Origin: Planctomycetia bacterium
GTDB taxonomy: Bacteria > Planctomycetota > Phycisphaerae > Phycisphaerales > SM1A02
DNA: 64,000 nt
Direction of reading: 5' to 3'
NCBI GenBank assembly: GCA_005790605.1
Contig: SXUI01000051.1
Span: forward strand, 1 to 64,000
The notes beneath the pieces were generated by a model. That model made no database searches. It had not been told where the DNA came from and saw nothing but the letters and a program-made list of their open reading frames with translations. Shown here piece after piece: positions 36,328 to 45,729 of this stretch. The translations under genes and the position numbers were made by a program. Position 1 is the stretch's first letter; each line of letters starts with the position of its first letter.

Positions 36328-39102
36328 TTGCAGCGCATTTTTTCTCCGGCAACTTCCGCGTCTTTCCTCCTCGCTCTTCTGTTCCCTGCGTGCATCGCGT
36401 GGAGCGAGTTGGTCGTCGCGTCTGCGCAGGACGCTGCGAGGTCATCCGAAGAGGGTGGTGCGGCGGCGCGCCGCTTGTTGAAGCGGTTTGACTTTGAGAG
36501 CGCGGAGGAATTCCCAACCGAGATGCCTCCAGGCTTCTATCGCGTCTTGACGAGCGAGTCGGGGCAGCCAGGGTTTCCGCCCTTTGGGAGGGTGGCGCTT
36601 GTTCGGACGGAAGCAAGGAGCGTCGCTGGCGGGAACTCGTCGCTGACTCCGAAGGGACATTGGTCGCTCTCGTTTCAGTTGGATGGAGCGGCGATCGCCG
36701 TCGCGTCGTCACCCTCGCTCATTCCACTCACTCCACGAGCACGGCCGCACATCAGTGCAGTTGTGCACACGAGTGGTCTCACCTCCGCGGGAGTTCGATT
36801 CACAGCGCGATTCGTCGATGCTGCCGGAAATCCGATTCCAGGAGCGTGGTCTACGACTCCAGTGCGGAGTGAACACGGGTGGCGCAGAGTTGAAATGGAA
36901 ATGGCGGAAGCGCCTGTTGGTGCCTCCGCCTTGACTGTCGAAGTTGCGATCATGCAGCCCGACGGTTCGGCTGGTGCAGATGGGCTTCCAGCGAGACGAG
37001 ATGTCACGGGCACGGCGTGGGTCGACGACCTCGTGGTGTGGCAACTCCCGACCGCAGACTTTGCAGCGACCGACGAAGGGATTTTTCAAGCCACAACCGA
37101 GCCAACGCTCCATGTCGCGTGCCGTGACCCGATTGCGAAAGCCCTCTCTGTGCAAGTCGTCGTGCGCGATGTCGCTGGCGCGATCGTTGTGCGCAAAGTT
37201 CACGCGATGCAAAACGCGGAGGAACTGCATTTGTCGCTCGGCGCGCTTGCGCCGGGTTGGTACTCCGCGGACGCGCACTTCTTTGATGAGGAAGCGCGGA
37301 TTGCGACGCGACGCGCGCAGTTCTGCGTTGTCGCTGAGGATGCATACGAAGCCAATCAACCGCCGCGATTCGGTGTGGTCTTTGCAGAGCGCGCGATGGA
37401 AGATCCTTCTCGAACGATCGCGCAAGCATCGCTCGCTCGCGCCGCGTTCGCCGTGTTGCCTATCTGGACTGGGGCAACGGACCTTGGAAGTTCACAATTG
37501 CTCGTGCACGATCTTCGCGGGCTCACGGAGGGCATGTTCGAGCGCTCCATTCGCCCGATGTTTCGAATCGCGGGTGTCCCATCATCACTTGCCACAGCCG
37601 AGAAGCTCGACACAACCCAAGTCATCGATCTATTCGCGGGGGATGACGCTCGCTGGAAAGGTGCGCTTGAGCCGTGGCTCATCGCGTTTGGCCAACATGT
37701 AACGCACTGGTTTCTCGGAAATGAGGCGCCTGATCCAGCCACGCCAGAGCTCGCTCCCAAACTCATGCGAGCGTCGAATGCGTTGCGCACATTCATCGCG
37801 GGACCCGCGATCGTGACGCCGTGGATGCCGGAGGAGTTGATGCCCTCGGCGATGGCGGATGAACTACGTGCGGCGCGGTCGTGGGTTGAATTGCCGCTCG
37901 CGCCAGGTTGGTCACTCAGTGCGGGTGAGACACCTCTCGCATCGCTGCCGCCTGCGGATCGACTGTTTGCGACGATCGAGCCACTCTCTGCGTCAACCGC
38001 GGAGTCTCAGTTTGAGATTGGACCTCGTGATGAAGCGATCGACATAGCGCTTCGCGCCATCGACGCATGGAAGGTTGGCATCACCTCGATTGCAGTGGAT
38101 GCAGAGGTTAGGAGCGAGGTGCCTGGGCCATCCATCGGAGTCGCCGCGTGGCGACAAATCTCGACGCATCTTGGTGGCCGAACTTTTGTGACCGATGTTC
38201 CGCTTGGCGAAGGACTGCGTGGCGTCCTCGCAGATGGACCTCGCGGCGCTTGCTTGGTTGCATGGAACGAGTCTCGGAAAGAAGGCGCCACGCTCAACAT
38301 CGCGTTGGGTCGTTCGGTCGTAACCGCGACGGACCTGTGGGGCCGAATGCAGCAGATCGCTCCCTCGGAAGATGGTCACGCGATTGCGCTCATGCGCGAG
38401 CCGATGTTCTTTGAGGGAATTGAGCGCGAGGTGCTGCAGTTCCGCGCGGCCGTGCGCATCGAGCCGAGGTCGATTGACGCGCGCCGCGCACCGCAACCGC
38501 TCAGCATCGTGCTGCGAAACCCGTGGAAGCATCAAATCAGTGGGACGCTGTTGTTGCCGCAGTTCGACGATGCGGATCTTGCACCACGCGCATTGCCATT
38601 CTCGATCCAGCCCTCGATGGAGGCGCGGCTCGAAGTCGCACTCGGCGTTCCGCGAAGTCGTCCCTCAGGCGAGGTTGATCTTCATCCGATCGCGCGCGTG
38701 TCGGGTGCCGAGGAGTACTCCATTCCGCTGAGCGCCGTTGTCGAAACGGGTTTCGAAAGGGTTTCCCTCGAGTCTTCTTGGCGACTGGCGAAGAGCGTGG
38801 AGAGTGATCGCATTGACCTCATCGTGACGACGCGCGTGACGAATGTGAGCGCGACGGCGCTCGATGTCGAGGCGTTCGCAGTGGCCGATGGTTACACGCA
38901 ACACCGAAAACCGATTGAGGATCTCCAGCCCGGACAGACCGCGGTCCGCGTCTTTCACTTTCCCGGCGGCGCGCGTGCGTTGTCGGGCCGTGATGTTCGT
39001 GTTGGTGTGCAGGACAGCAATCTCGACGCGAGATTGCTCAAGTTGCTTCCAATCCCGCCGTTCGTTCCACCAAGCGCTGTCGTTGGTGTGGGAGACTCAT
39101 GA
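36328..39102 (+). CDS. Large exported protein, possible glycoside-hydrolase-like fold, first gene of nonulosonate operon
   Basis: 924 residues from a TTG start; a TAG lies four codons upstream and no ATG exists until well inside, so TTG is the likely start. No strong ribosome site. The first residues (SFLLALLFPACIAWSELVVA) look like a signal peptide. About residues 50-240 are a beta-sandwich-like region and about 340-640 may be a TIM-barrel-like region. HWFLGNEAP near residue 460 resembles the Gly-Asn-Glu acid/base segment of clan A glycoside hydrolases. The C-terminal 250 residues are beta-rich. It overlaps the Maf-fusion start by 4 nt, implying coordinated production. No family was recognised with confidence; activity is speculative. 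Confidence 0.6.
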   Translation: MQRIFSPATSASFLLALLFPACIAWSELVVASAQDAARSSEEGGAAARRLLKRFDFESAEEFPTEMPPGFYRVLTSESGQPGFPPFGRVALVRTEARSVAGGNSSLTPKGHWSLSFQLDGAAIAVASSPSLIPLTPRARPHISAVVHTSGLTSAGVRFTARFVDAAGNPIPGAWSTTPVRSEHGWRRVEMEMAEAPVGASALTVEVAIMQPDGSAGADGLPARRDVTGTAWVDDLVVWQLPTADFAATDEGIFQATTEPTLHVACRDPIAKALSVQVVVRDVAGAIVVRKVHAMQNAEELHLSLGALAPGWYSADAHFFDEEARIATRRAQFCVVAEDAYEANQPPRFGVVFAERAMEDPSRTIAQASLARAAFAVLPIWTGATDLGSSQLLVHDLRGLTEGMFERSIRPMFRIAGVPSSLATAEKLDTTQVIDLFAGDDARWKGALEPWLIAFGQHVTHWFLGNEAPDPATPELAPKLMRASNALRTFIAGPAIVTPWMPEELMPSAMADELRAARSWVELPLAPGWSLSAGETPLASLPPADRLFATIEPLSASTAESQFEIGPRDEAIDIALRAIDAWKVGITSIAVDAEVRSEVPGPSIGVAAWRQISTHLGGRTFVTDVPLGEGLRGVLADGPRGACLVAWNESRKEGATLNIALGRSVVTATDLWGRMQQIAPSEDGHAIALMREPMFFEGIEREVLQFRAAVRIEPRSIDARRAPQPLSIVLRNPWKHQISGTLLLPQFDDADLAPRALPFSIQPSMEARLEVALGVPRSRPSGEVDLHPIARVSGAEEYSIPLSAVVETGFERVSLESSWRLAKSVESDRIDLIVTTRVTNVSATALDVEAFAVADGYTQHRKPIEDLQPGQTAVRVFHFPGGARALSGRDVRVGVQDSNLDARLLKLLPIPPFVPPSAVVGVGDS

Positions 39103-42100
39103 TGCCGAGCACTCCCTCTCCTGCCGCAGGCGCCGTTTCGAACATCGGCGTCAATATCGAACTCGAAGCCCCAACACTACTTGCCCGCAATCTCGCAGCG
39201 CTTGCGATTCGAAACCCAGAACTCGCAGAGCGGCTCGCGACTGTGAGCGCAGGGGATGTCACTTGGGTGACGGCGGCAGACGGGGGGCTTTCAGGTCTCT
39301 ACGCCACGCAAACACTCGCGTCGCGTCATGCTCCACGCAAGGAAGCAGAGCAGTTCGCATCGCGAGTCGATCTCCGCGAAAAGGCGACAACAGTCATTCT
39401 CGGCTTTGGATTGGGGCATCATGTTGGAGCGCTTGCATCGCGGGTGAAGCGAAGTGGTCTCATCGTCGTCCTTGAGCCCGATTTCGCGCTCTTGCGCGCG
39501 GTGCTTGAGCGCATCGATCACTCCGCGTGGCTGTCTAGCGCCAATGTTTTCCTCTTTGATGGGAGTGAAGAGACGAGCGTCTTCGTGGATCGCCTCAGCG
39601 GTTCCGAAGCCGTGCTCACAATGGGCGTGCAGATTCTTGAACATCCGCCGAGCCGCGCGCGACTTGGCCACGCGCCCAAGAAGTTTTTGGAGTGCGTGAC
39701 AGAGTTGGTACGCGGAGCGCGCATGACCGTTTCGACCGCGCTTGTGCGTTCGACGCAGACGATTCAGTCCGTGTTTCGAAACGCGCGGCCGTATGTCGGT
39801 GGCGATGGCCTCGCGCCGTTGAAGGGCATTGCGCAAGGCCGACTTGGCGTGGTGGTGAGCGCGGGCCCGAGCTTGCGGCGCAATCTTCATCTGCTTGCGC
39901 AGCCTGGCATTCGCGACCGATGCGTGATTGTCGCCGTGCAAACTGTCCTGAAGCCGCTCCTCAAGGAAGGCATTCGCCCTCACTTTGTGGCGAGTCTCGA
40001 TTGGCACCGCATTTCGAAGCGATTCTTCGAAGGTCTCCAACCTGAAGATGTCTGTGACACCACGCTCATTCTTGATCCGCAAGCGAATCCAGTTGTCGCA
40101 CACAGTTACGCTGGTCCCGTGCGCTGCATCGGGGCTGCGCACTTCGATAAGTTGCTCGGACCGCTCGCCAAACCAAAGGGCGACCTTCCCGCGGGAGCGA
40201 CGGTGGCGCATCTTTGCTATCAGATTGCGCGATACCTCGGCTGCGATCCGGTGGCACTCATTGGGCAAGATCTTGGCTTTACCGACGGACTCTACTACGC
40301 GCGCGGCACAGCGATTGATGAGGTCTGGGCGCCCGAACTCAACCCGTTCAACACGATCGAGAATCTCGAGTGGACGCGCATCGTGCGCCACCGCCAGCAT
40401 CTTCGGAAACTCGAGGATGTGCACGGGAGGCCGATCTACACCGATGCACAGATGGAGTCGTATCTGCAGCGCTTTGAGGGGTTCTTTCTGCAAGACAAGC
40501 GTCGCGGCTTGACAACGATCGATGCGACCGAGGGCGGTGTTCGCAAAGCAGGAACAGATATCGCCACGCTGTCGCAAACGCTCGCGCAGTACGCGTTGCT
40601 GACTAATCCAGAGATTCCGCCTCCACGAGCGGCGCTCGATCTTGAGCGCCTTGCGGCCGCGGCGAAGCGTTTGCGGCTCGTGCGTAAAGATGTGGAGGTC
40701 ATTCAGCGCGCTGCGCAACGCACCGCTGAATTGCTGCCACAGCTTGTCGGCGATGCTCCGAAGGAAGCGCCGCTCGATCGCCTGTGGAAGATGCTCGATG
40801 CGGAGCGCGCGAAGGTTTCGGAGCGGATGGAGGCGTTCGGGCTGCTTGATGAGTACAGCCAAGTTGGTGTCTTCCGCCGAGCTCGGGCGGATCGTCGGAT
40901 TCACTTCTCACAAGCGCTCACACCGGAAGCGACGCAGCAACTGCAATTCGAGCGAGATCTCGTGAATGTGCGATGGCTCGCAGAGACAGGCGTCGATTAC
41001 ATCGCGAGACTCGACGAAACGGTCGCGGCTCTCGAAACAACGGACTGCGCGAATGATGATTCCGATGATGAGGCAGCGACGACCGTGCGGGCGGAGCGAC
41101 AGCTTGAAGCGAGCTTCAGTCATGCTGAGTCCAAAGCCGCGGAAGTTCGGGTCGCGTTCATCCTTCCGGTTGATCTCGAACGCAGCGGACTTCTCGTGAC
41201 GCGTTCGCTTTCCGAGCCGTTGGCCGAGCGGCCCGTCTTGCAACGCACACTTGAGCGGCTGGGCACCTCGAAAGAGTGTGAGTCGATCGTGCTTCTCATT
41301 GCGGATGACGATCGGATCGAGGCGGAGGTGTTAGCACTCATTGATCGTGCGCACATTGGCCTCCCGGTGCATGTACACCGTTCCGGCGTCACGCCTTATG
41401 ACCCTGGTCGTGAGGCGATCGCGACGGCGCGAGCGTTCGCTGATTCGAGTTGGCGCGGCGGTGTCGCTGGGATGACGGTGTATGACGAGTTGCGCTGCTC
41501 ACGCGTCGCCGTCGAAGCGATGGATCGGTTTGCACTCACCGCTGCTGTCCTAGTTGCACCTGATTGGCCTCTCATTGTGGTGGAGGGCGCGGCAGGTTGT
41601 GACGATCTTGTGCGGCGGCACCGCGTTCGACCGGATCTCATGCACTTGGTCTTTTCGCAAGCTCCTCCTGGTCTATGCGGCGTTTTGTGTGATCGATCGA
41701 CGCTGGAGTCGATGCGTGCTGGCGGTCGTCATGCAACGCTTGGCTGGATGCTTGGGTACGAGCCCACGCGGCCGCAGCAAGATCCGATTTCAAAGGACCT
41801 GTGCGTACAGATTCCGCAAGAAGTTCGCCGCAGTTTGATTCGCGCGACTGCTGACAGTACGCGGGGAACGCAGCAGATTCGCCGTGCGATTGAGCCGTTC
41901 CTCACACAGAGCGGCCGCTCGTTTCAAGAGCTTGAAGCGCACACGATTGTGAAGTTGCTCGAAGCGCAGGCAGATCAGGGTGCAGTGACATTGCCGCCCC
42001 AGCATCTGCTCGTTGAACTTTGCACGGGCCGTCAGCACTCAGGTCCATCAAGCCCGCATCGCCTTGGGAGCGTGCAGCGTCCGATCATGACGCGCAAGCG

Positions 42101-42839
42101 GTTTGATCGTCTCGTCGAACAGGCGATGGCGGCGAATGATATGGTGATGACCTTTGCTGGCGCAGGCGATCCGCTGCAGCACCCGGATCTCGCGGACTTC
42201 ATCCGCGTTGCGAAACAGGCAGGTATTCGCGCGGTGCATGTGCGGACCGAGCTTCTCGCGCCGCGCGAAAAGATCGCGGCGCTCGTGGATGCAGGTGTAG
42301 ACATCGTGAGTGTCGACCTACATGCGGATACGGCTGCGTGCTATCAACGAATGACGGGCGTGCAGCGTTTCGGCGAGGCGATTGGAAATCTCGAGTACCT
42401 CATGTCGCTCCGCACGCTTGTTTCGGGCGCGCCTGGTGCGGCGGCGATCTACACACCGTGGATCGTGCCGCGGCTGCAGCGCCGCGTCGAGAGTCTGGTG
42501 GATGTCGAGAGTTTCTTCGATCGGTGGCAGTACCTACTCGGCACGCCAGTGCTCGAAGGCCCACCCCCGCTCGACCCTACGGCGGAAGCTCCGTCGGACC
42601 CACTCGCGAGCGCGCGTGCGCCTGCTTGCGCGATGTTCCGTGAAGTGACGCGGCGAATGGTTGTGCACTCGGATGGAACCGTGCCGTCGAGTGAGCTCGA
42701 CATCCGCGGCGATCACACTGCGGGTTTAGTCGATCGGACTTCGCTCTCGGAGCTGTGGCGCGACCTCGTTTCGCGCCGCCGCGCAAGTAAGCGCGAAGGA
42801 CAACCGCATGCTGCCGACCTGAGGACATGGGCACCATGA
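39099..42839 (+). CDS. Maf/DUF115 glycosyltransferase - SpsF-like - radical-SAM-like fusion protein
   Basis: 1246 residues in three parts. Residues about 40-430 match motility accessory factor/DUF115 proteins: VVVSAGPSLRRNL near 250, PHFVASLDW, GATVAHLCYQIARYLGCDP and ALIGQDLGFTDG near 388. Maf proteins attach nonulosonic acids to flagellin. After a helical linker, residues about 683-930 resemble SpsF-type cytidylyltransferases (AFILPVDLERSGLLVTRSLS, RPVLQRTLERL). Residues about 960-1246 resemble a radical-SAM/SPASM core (MTFAGAGDPLQHPD, VDIVSVDLHADTAA), but where CxxxCxxC is expected only one Cys is present (VELCTGRQHSGPSSP). ATGA overlaps with the genes on both sides. Role in protein glycosylation inferred from the neighbours. 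Confidence 0.75.
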   Translation: MMPSTPSPAAGAVSNIGVNIELEAPTLLARNLAALAIRNPELAERLATVSAGDVTWVTAADGGLSGLYATQTLASRHAPRKEAEQFASRVDLREKATTVILGFGLGHHVGALASRVKRSGLIVVLEPDFALLRAVLERIDHSAWLSSANVFLFDGSEETSVFVDRLSGSEAVLTMGVQILEHPPSRARLGHAPKKFLECVTELVRGARMTVSTALVRSTQTIQSVFRNARPYVGGDGLAPLKGIAQGRLGVVVSAGPSLRRNLHLLAQPGIRDRCVIVAVQTVLKPLLKEGIRPHFVASLDWHRISKRFFEGLQPEDVCDTTLILDPQANPVVAHSYAGPVRCIGAAHFDKLLGPLAKPKGDLPAGATVAHLCYQIARYLGCDPVALIGQDLGFTDGLYYARGTAIDEVWAPELNPFNTIENLEWTRIVRHRQHLRKLEDVHGRPIYTDAQMESYLQRFEGFFLQDKRRGLTTIDATEGGVRKAGTDIATLSQTLAQYALLTNPEIPPPRAALDLERLAAAAKRLRLVRKDVEVIQRAAQRTAELLPQLVGDAPKEAPLDRLWKMLDAERAKVSERMEAFGLLDEYSQVGVFRRARADRRIHFSQALTPEATQQLQFERDLVNVRWLAETGVDYIARLDETVAALETTDCANDDSDDEAATTVRAERQLEASFSHAESKAAEVRVAFILPVDLERSGLLVTRSLSEPLAERPVLQRTLERLGTSKECESIVLLIADDDRIEAEVLALIDRAHIGLPVHVHRSGVTPYDPGREAIATARAFADSSWRGGVAGMTVYDELRCSRVAVEAMDRFALTAAVLVAPDWPLIVVEGAAGCDDLVRRHRVRPDLMHLVFSQAPPGLCGVLCDRSTLESMRAGGRHATLGWMLGYEPTRPQQDPISKDLCVQIPQEVRRSLIRATADSTRGTQQIRRAIEPFLTQSGRSFQELEAHTIVKLLEAQADQGAVTLPPQHLLVELCTGRQHSGPSSPHRLGSVQRPIMTRKRFDRLVEQAMAANDMVMTFAGAGDPLQHPDLADFIRVAKQAGIRAVHVRTELLAPREKIAALVDAGVDIVSVDLHADTAACYQRMTGVQRFGEAIGNLEYLMSLRTLVSGAPGAAAIYTPWIVPRLQRRVESLVDVESFFDRWQYLLGTPVLEGPPPLDPTAEAPSDPLASARAPACAMFREVTRRMVVHSDGTVPSSELDIRGDHTAGLVDRTSLSELWRDLVSRRRASKREGQPHAADLRTWAP

Positions 42840-43558
42840 GCGAGAGCAAAGACGTTGACGAGGTCATCGCAATCGTCATTGGACGAGCCGGCAGCAAAGG
42901 ACTTCCACGCAAGAACGCGCTCTTGGTGGGCGGAATTCCGATGATTGCGCACACCATTCGCGCAGCCAAGCAAGCGAAGTGCGTCAGTCGCATCATCGTG
43001 AGCACGGATGGCACGGAGATCGCGGACATCGCGCGAAGTGAGGGCGTGCAAGTTTGCATGCGACCGGCGGAGCTTGCGCATGACACCGCGACGGTGGACA
43101 GTGCAGTGCGGCATGCTGTCGAAGCGTGTGCATCTCGTTCGCCCGTCGTCGTCATGCTCTACGGCAATGTGCCGGTCCGCCCCTGTGGTCTTATTGATCG
43201 AGCGGTCGAGATGCTGCGGTCGACCGGCGCGGACAGCGTGCAGAGTTACTACAGAGTTGGCAAGACGCATCCCTTTTGGATGTCGACATTGGACCTCGAT
43301 GGTCGGGTGGGAGCGTTTGTCGAAAACCGAATCTATCGGCGCCAAGAACTTCCGCCGGTCTACATGCCTGACGGTGGAGTGATCGCCGTGACGCGCGAAT
43401 CGCTCTTCACGACGCGCGAGGGCGAACCTCACGCCTTCTTCGGGAAGGATCGCCGCGGGATCGAAAATCCAGAGGGCGCCGTGATCGATGTTGATACTGC
43501 GCTCGATCTCGCCGTCGCAGAGGCCATGTTGTCTGCAGCAGTGAGTCTAGCGGTATGA
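42827..43558 (+). CDS. neuA: CMP-nonulosonic acid synthetase (acylneuraminate cytidylyltransferase family)
   Basis: A 243-residue cytidylyltransferase that activates a sialic/legionaminic-type sugar with CTP. The signature IGRAGSKGLPRKNALLVGG (residues about 18-36) is the CTP-binding loop. STDGTEIADIA, YGNVPVRP and VIDVDTALDLAVAE follow in the usual order, and the length is typical. Two starts are possible: ATG at 42827, or ATG at 42836, which gives the ATGA overlap used throughout this operon. It directly precedes the NeuB-type synthase, the classical pairing. The precise sugar (Neu5Ac, legionaminic or another) cannot be decided from sequence alone. Confidence 0.88.
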   Translation: MGTMSESKDVDEVIAIVIGRAGSKGLPRKNALLVGGIPMIAHTIRAAKQAKCVSRIIVSTDGTEIADIARSEGVQVCMRPAELAHDTATVDSAVRHAVEACASRSPVVVMLYGNVPVRPCGLIDRAVEMLRSTGADSVQSYYRVGKTHPFWMSTLDLDGRVGAFVENRIYRRQELPPVYMPDGGVIAVTRESLFTTREGEPHAFFGKDRRGIENPEGAVIDVDTALDLAVAEAMLSAAVSLAV

Positions 43559-44598
43559 CGACGCATCCTTTTCACATCGGCGGCCGCACGCTTTGCCTCG
43601 GAGGCGCTCCATTCATCATTGCCGAGATCGGAGTGAACCACGATGGAGACATAGATCGCGCGCGTGCGCTCGTGCGTGCCGCGAAGGCGGCTGGGGCAAG
43701 CGCTGCGAAGTTTCAGATGTTTGACGCATCGATGCTGATGAGCCGGGATGCCGTCCTCGCGGTCTATCAGCGAGAGCAGGGTGCACGTGATCCACGCGAA
43801 ATGCTCATGCAGCTGCAGCTCGCGCCAAAGGCTCTCGGCGAACTCGCGCAGGAGTGTCTTGATGGAGGGATCTATCCGATCGTCACTGTGTTCTCGTTGC
43901 CACTCGTCGCCTTCGCGGCCTCGCAGCCTTGGCATGCGTTCAAGATGGCGTCGCCCGACATCGTCAATCGACCGCTGTTACGCGCGATGGCGCAGCTCGA
44001 TCGACCGCTCATTGTTTCAACAGGCGCGTCGAACCGCGAGGAAGTCGCGCAAGCGGCCCTGTGGCTCCGCGACATTGAACAGGTCGCATTCTTGCAGTGC
44101 ACAAGTTCTTACCCGACGAGTGATGCATGTGCCGCTCTTGGGGGGATGCACGAGATCGCGTCGATCACTCGCCGGGTCGTTGGTTACAGCGATCACACAC
44201 AGAGCATCGATGCGGGAGCCCTCGCGGTCGCGGCGGGGGCACACATTCTCGAGAAGCACCTGACCTACGACTGCGGCGCGACTGGTCCGGATCACGCGGC
44301 GAGCCTCAATCCAGAGCAGTTTTCGGAGTATGTTCGACTCGCGAATCGCGCGGCAGTGATGCTCTCATCACCGCACAAGCATCTACAAGATGTTGAGCAG
44401 GATGTTCGAAGTGTGAGCCGGCAGTCCCTCGTTGCTGCGCGTGACCTTCCTGTGGGTCATGTGCTGCAATCACAGGACCTCCTTTGTAAGCGGCCCGGCA
44501 CTGGAGTTCCCGCGCACGCGTGGGACGCGACGATCGGTCGCACGATGAAGCGCGCAGTCGCCGCAGATCGAGTGCTGCACGCAGAGGATCTCGCGTGA
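43555..44598 (+). CDS. neuB: N-acetylneuraminate / nonulosonate synthase
   Basis: A 347-residue aldolase-type enzyme that condenses phosphoenolpyruvate with a 6-carbon amino sugar to give a 9-carbon nonulosonic acid. The TIM-barrel domain shows FIIAEIGVNHDGDIDRARAL, AAKFQMFDASMLM, FKMASPDIVNRPLL, STGASNREEV, CTSSYPT, GYSDHT and EKHLTYD, the standard order of family motifs. The last 70 residues form the SAF/antifreeze-like domain (RSLVAARDLPVGHVL, LLCKRPGTGV). The start overlaps the stop of the CMP-synthetase gene by 4 nt, and its own stop overlaps the GTG of the epimerase gene. Confidence 0.94.
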   Translation: MTTHPFHIGGRTLCLGGAPFIIAEIGVNHDGDIDRARALVRAAKAAGASAAKFQMFDASMLMSRDAVLAVYQREQGARDPREMLMQLQLAPKALGELAQECLDGGIYPIVTVFSLPLVAFAASQPWHAFKMASPDIVNRPLLRAMAQLDRPLIVSTGASNREEVAQAALWLRDIEQVAFLQCTSSYPTSDACAALGGMHEIASITRRVVGYSDHTQSIDAGALAVAAGAHILEKHLTYDCGATGPDHAASLNPEQFSEYVRLANRAAVMLSSPHKHLQDVEQDVRSVSRQSLVAARDLPVGHVLQSQDLLCKRPGTGVPAHAWDATIGRTMKRAVAADRVLHAEDLA

Positions 44599-45719
44599 GG
44601 CGCATCGCCGTCATCACCGGTACGCGCGCGGAGTGGGGGTTGCTTCGGTGCGTCTGTGACGCGATTCAGGCGCGCGCGGACCTTTCGTTGACCCTCTTCG
44701 CCGGTGGCGCGCACCTGCTCCCTCCCGCGAACACAATTGAAGAGGTTCGCGCGTGCTTCCCAGCACTCGTGCAATTCGAAATGCAGCGAATTGGTGAATC
44801 GGGTCGTCTCGCTGACGCCGCAGCACTCGGCAGGGGAACGCAGCACATCGCTGCGCTGCTCCAAGCGATGGCACCAGACATCGTGGTGGTGCTCGGCGAT
44901 CGCATCGAGGCGTTTGCGGGTGCGTCTGCGGCGAGCGTCGGCGGAATTCGCGTCGCGCACATTCACGGCGGAGATCGTGCGGAAGGCGTTGCGGATGAGG
45001 CAATGCGTCACGCGATTACGAAACTGTCACATTTGCACCTTGCGGCAACGGCGGCGAGCGCTGAGCGAATTCGAAGGATGGGGGAACACGCAGCGCGCGT
45101 GCATGTGATTGGTTCACCGGCCATCGACGCGCTCGCCTCGACCTCTGCGCTCGGCGATGCTCGGTATGAGGAACTTGGTCGACCCGAGTTTGTCTTTCTT
45201 CTCCATCCATCGGGTCAATCTGCGACGGAGGAGTGCGCTCAGGCCGAGCGACTCATCGAGGTCGCTACATCGCGCGGTCGAACGCTGCTGCTCTCGCCAA
45301 ACTCTGATCCTGGTCGTGAAGGCATCGCGCAAGCGATTGTTCAGCGCCAGTCCAAGCATCCCACGATGGTTCGCGCAGTGCCTCATCTCGAGCGTTCGGA
45401 GTTCATCGGGCTGCTCAAGCGACGAGACGTGCGTGCGATTGTCGGAAACTCGAGTGCAGGGCTCATCGAATGCGCGGCGCTTGGAGTGCGTGCATTGAAT
45501 GTCGGATCGAGACAAGCAGGTCGCGAGCGTGCGAGCAATGTGATGGACGCTCCGAGCGAGTCCGTTGAGGGCATCGGTCGGGCGCTTGACGCACTGCTGC
45601 AGTCGACCCCATCAGCATCGCACCCCTATGGCGATGGTCATGCGGGTATGCGGGCCGCGACCGTCTTGGCAGCGGCTGATTTCGAAGTGCACTCGCTCGC
45701 GAAGCACAATGCGTACTGA
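44595..45719 (+). CDS. neuC: Hydrolysing UDP-GlcNAc 2-epimerase family protein (NeuC/LegG type)
   Basis: 374 residues starting at a GTG that overlaps the previous stop (GTGA). The product then begins VRRIAVITGTRAEWGLLRCV, exactly the family's N-terminal strand and GTRAE loop; an ATG at 44520 would add 25 residues inside neuB and was rejected. GDRIEAFAGASAASVGGIRV, AHIHGGDRAEG, HVIGSPAID and GNSSAGLIECAALGVRALN are the other family motifs. The reaction releases UDP while epimerising a UDP-HexNAc (ManNAc or the di-N-acetyl sugar of the legionaminate path), supplying the substrate for NeuB. Last gene of the operon; it ends 10 bp from a convergent gene. Confidence 0.92.
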   Translation: MRRIAVITGTRAEWGLLRCVCDAIQARADLSLTLFAGGAHLLPPANTIEEVRACFPALVQFEMQRIGESGRLADAAALGRGTQHIAALLQAMAPDIVVVLGDRIEAFAGASAASVGGIRVAHIHGGDRAEGVADEAMRHAITKLSHLHLAATAASAERIRRMGEHAARVHVIGSPAIDALASTSALGDARYEELGRPEFVFLLHPSGQSATEECAQAERLIEVATSRGRTLLLSPNSDPGREGIAQAIVQRQSKHPTMVRAVPHLERSEFIGLLKRRDVRAIVGNSSAGLIECAALGVRALNVGSRQAGRERASNVMDAPSESVEGIGRALDALLQSTPSASHPYGDGHAGMRAATVLAAADFEVHSLAKHNAY

Positions 45720-45729
45720 TGCGGTTTCG

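Noticed and set aside
39291-40904. Minus-strand open frame of 537 codons inside the Maf-fusion gene
   Set aside because: Antisense to conserved Maf/DUF115 sequence; the product is low-complexity and basic. A codon-bias shadow.
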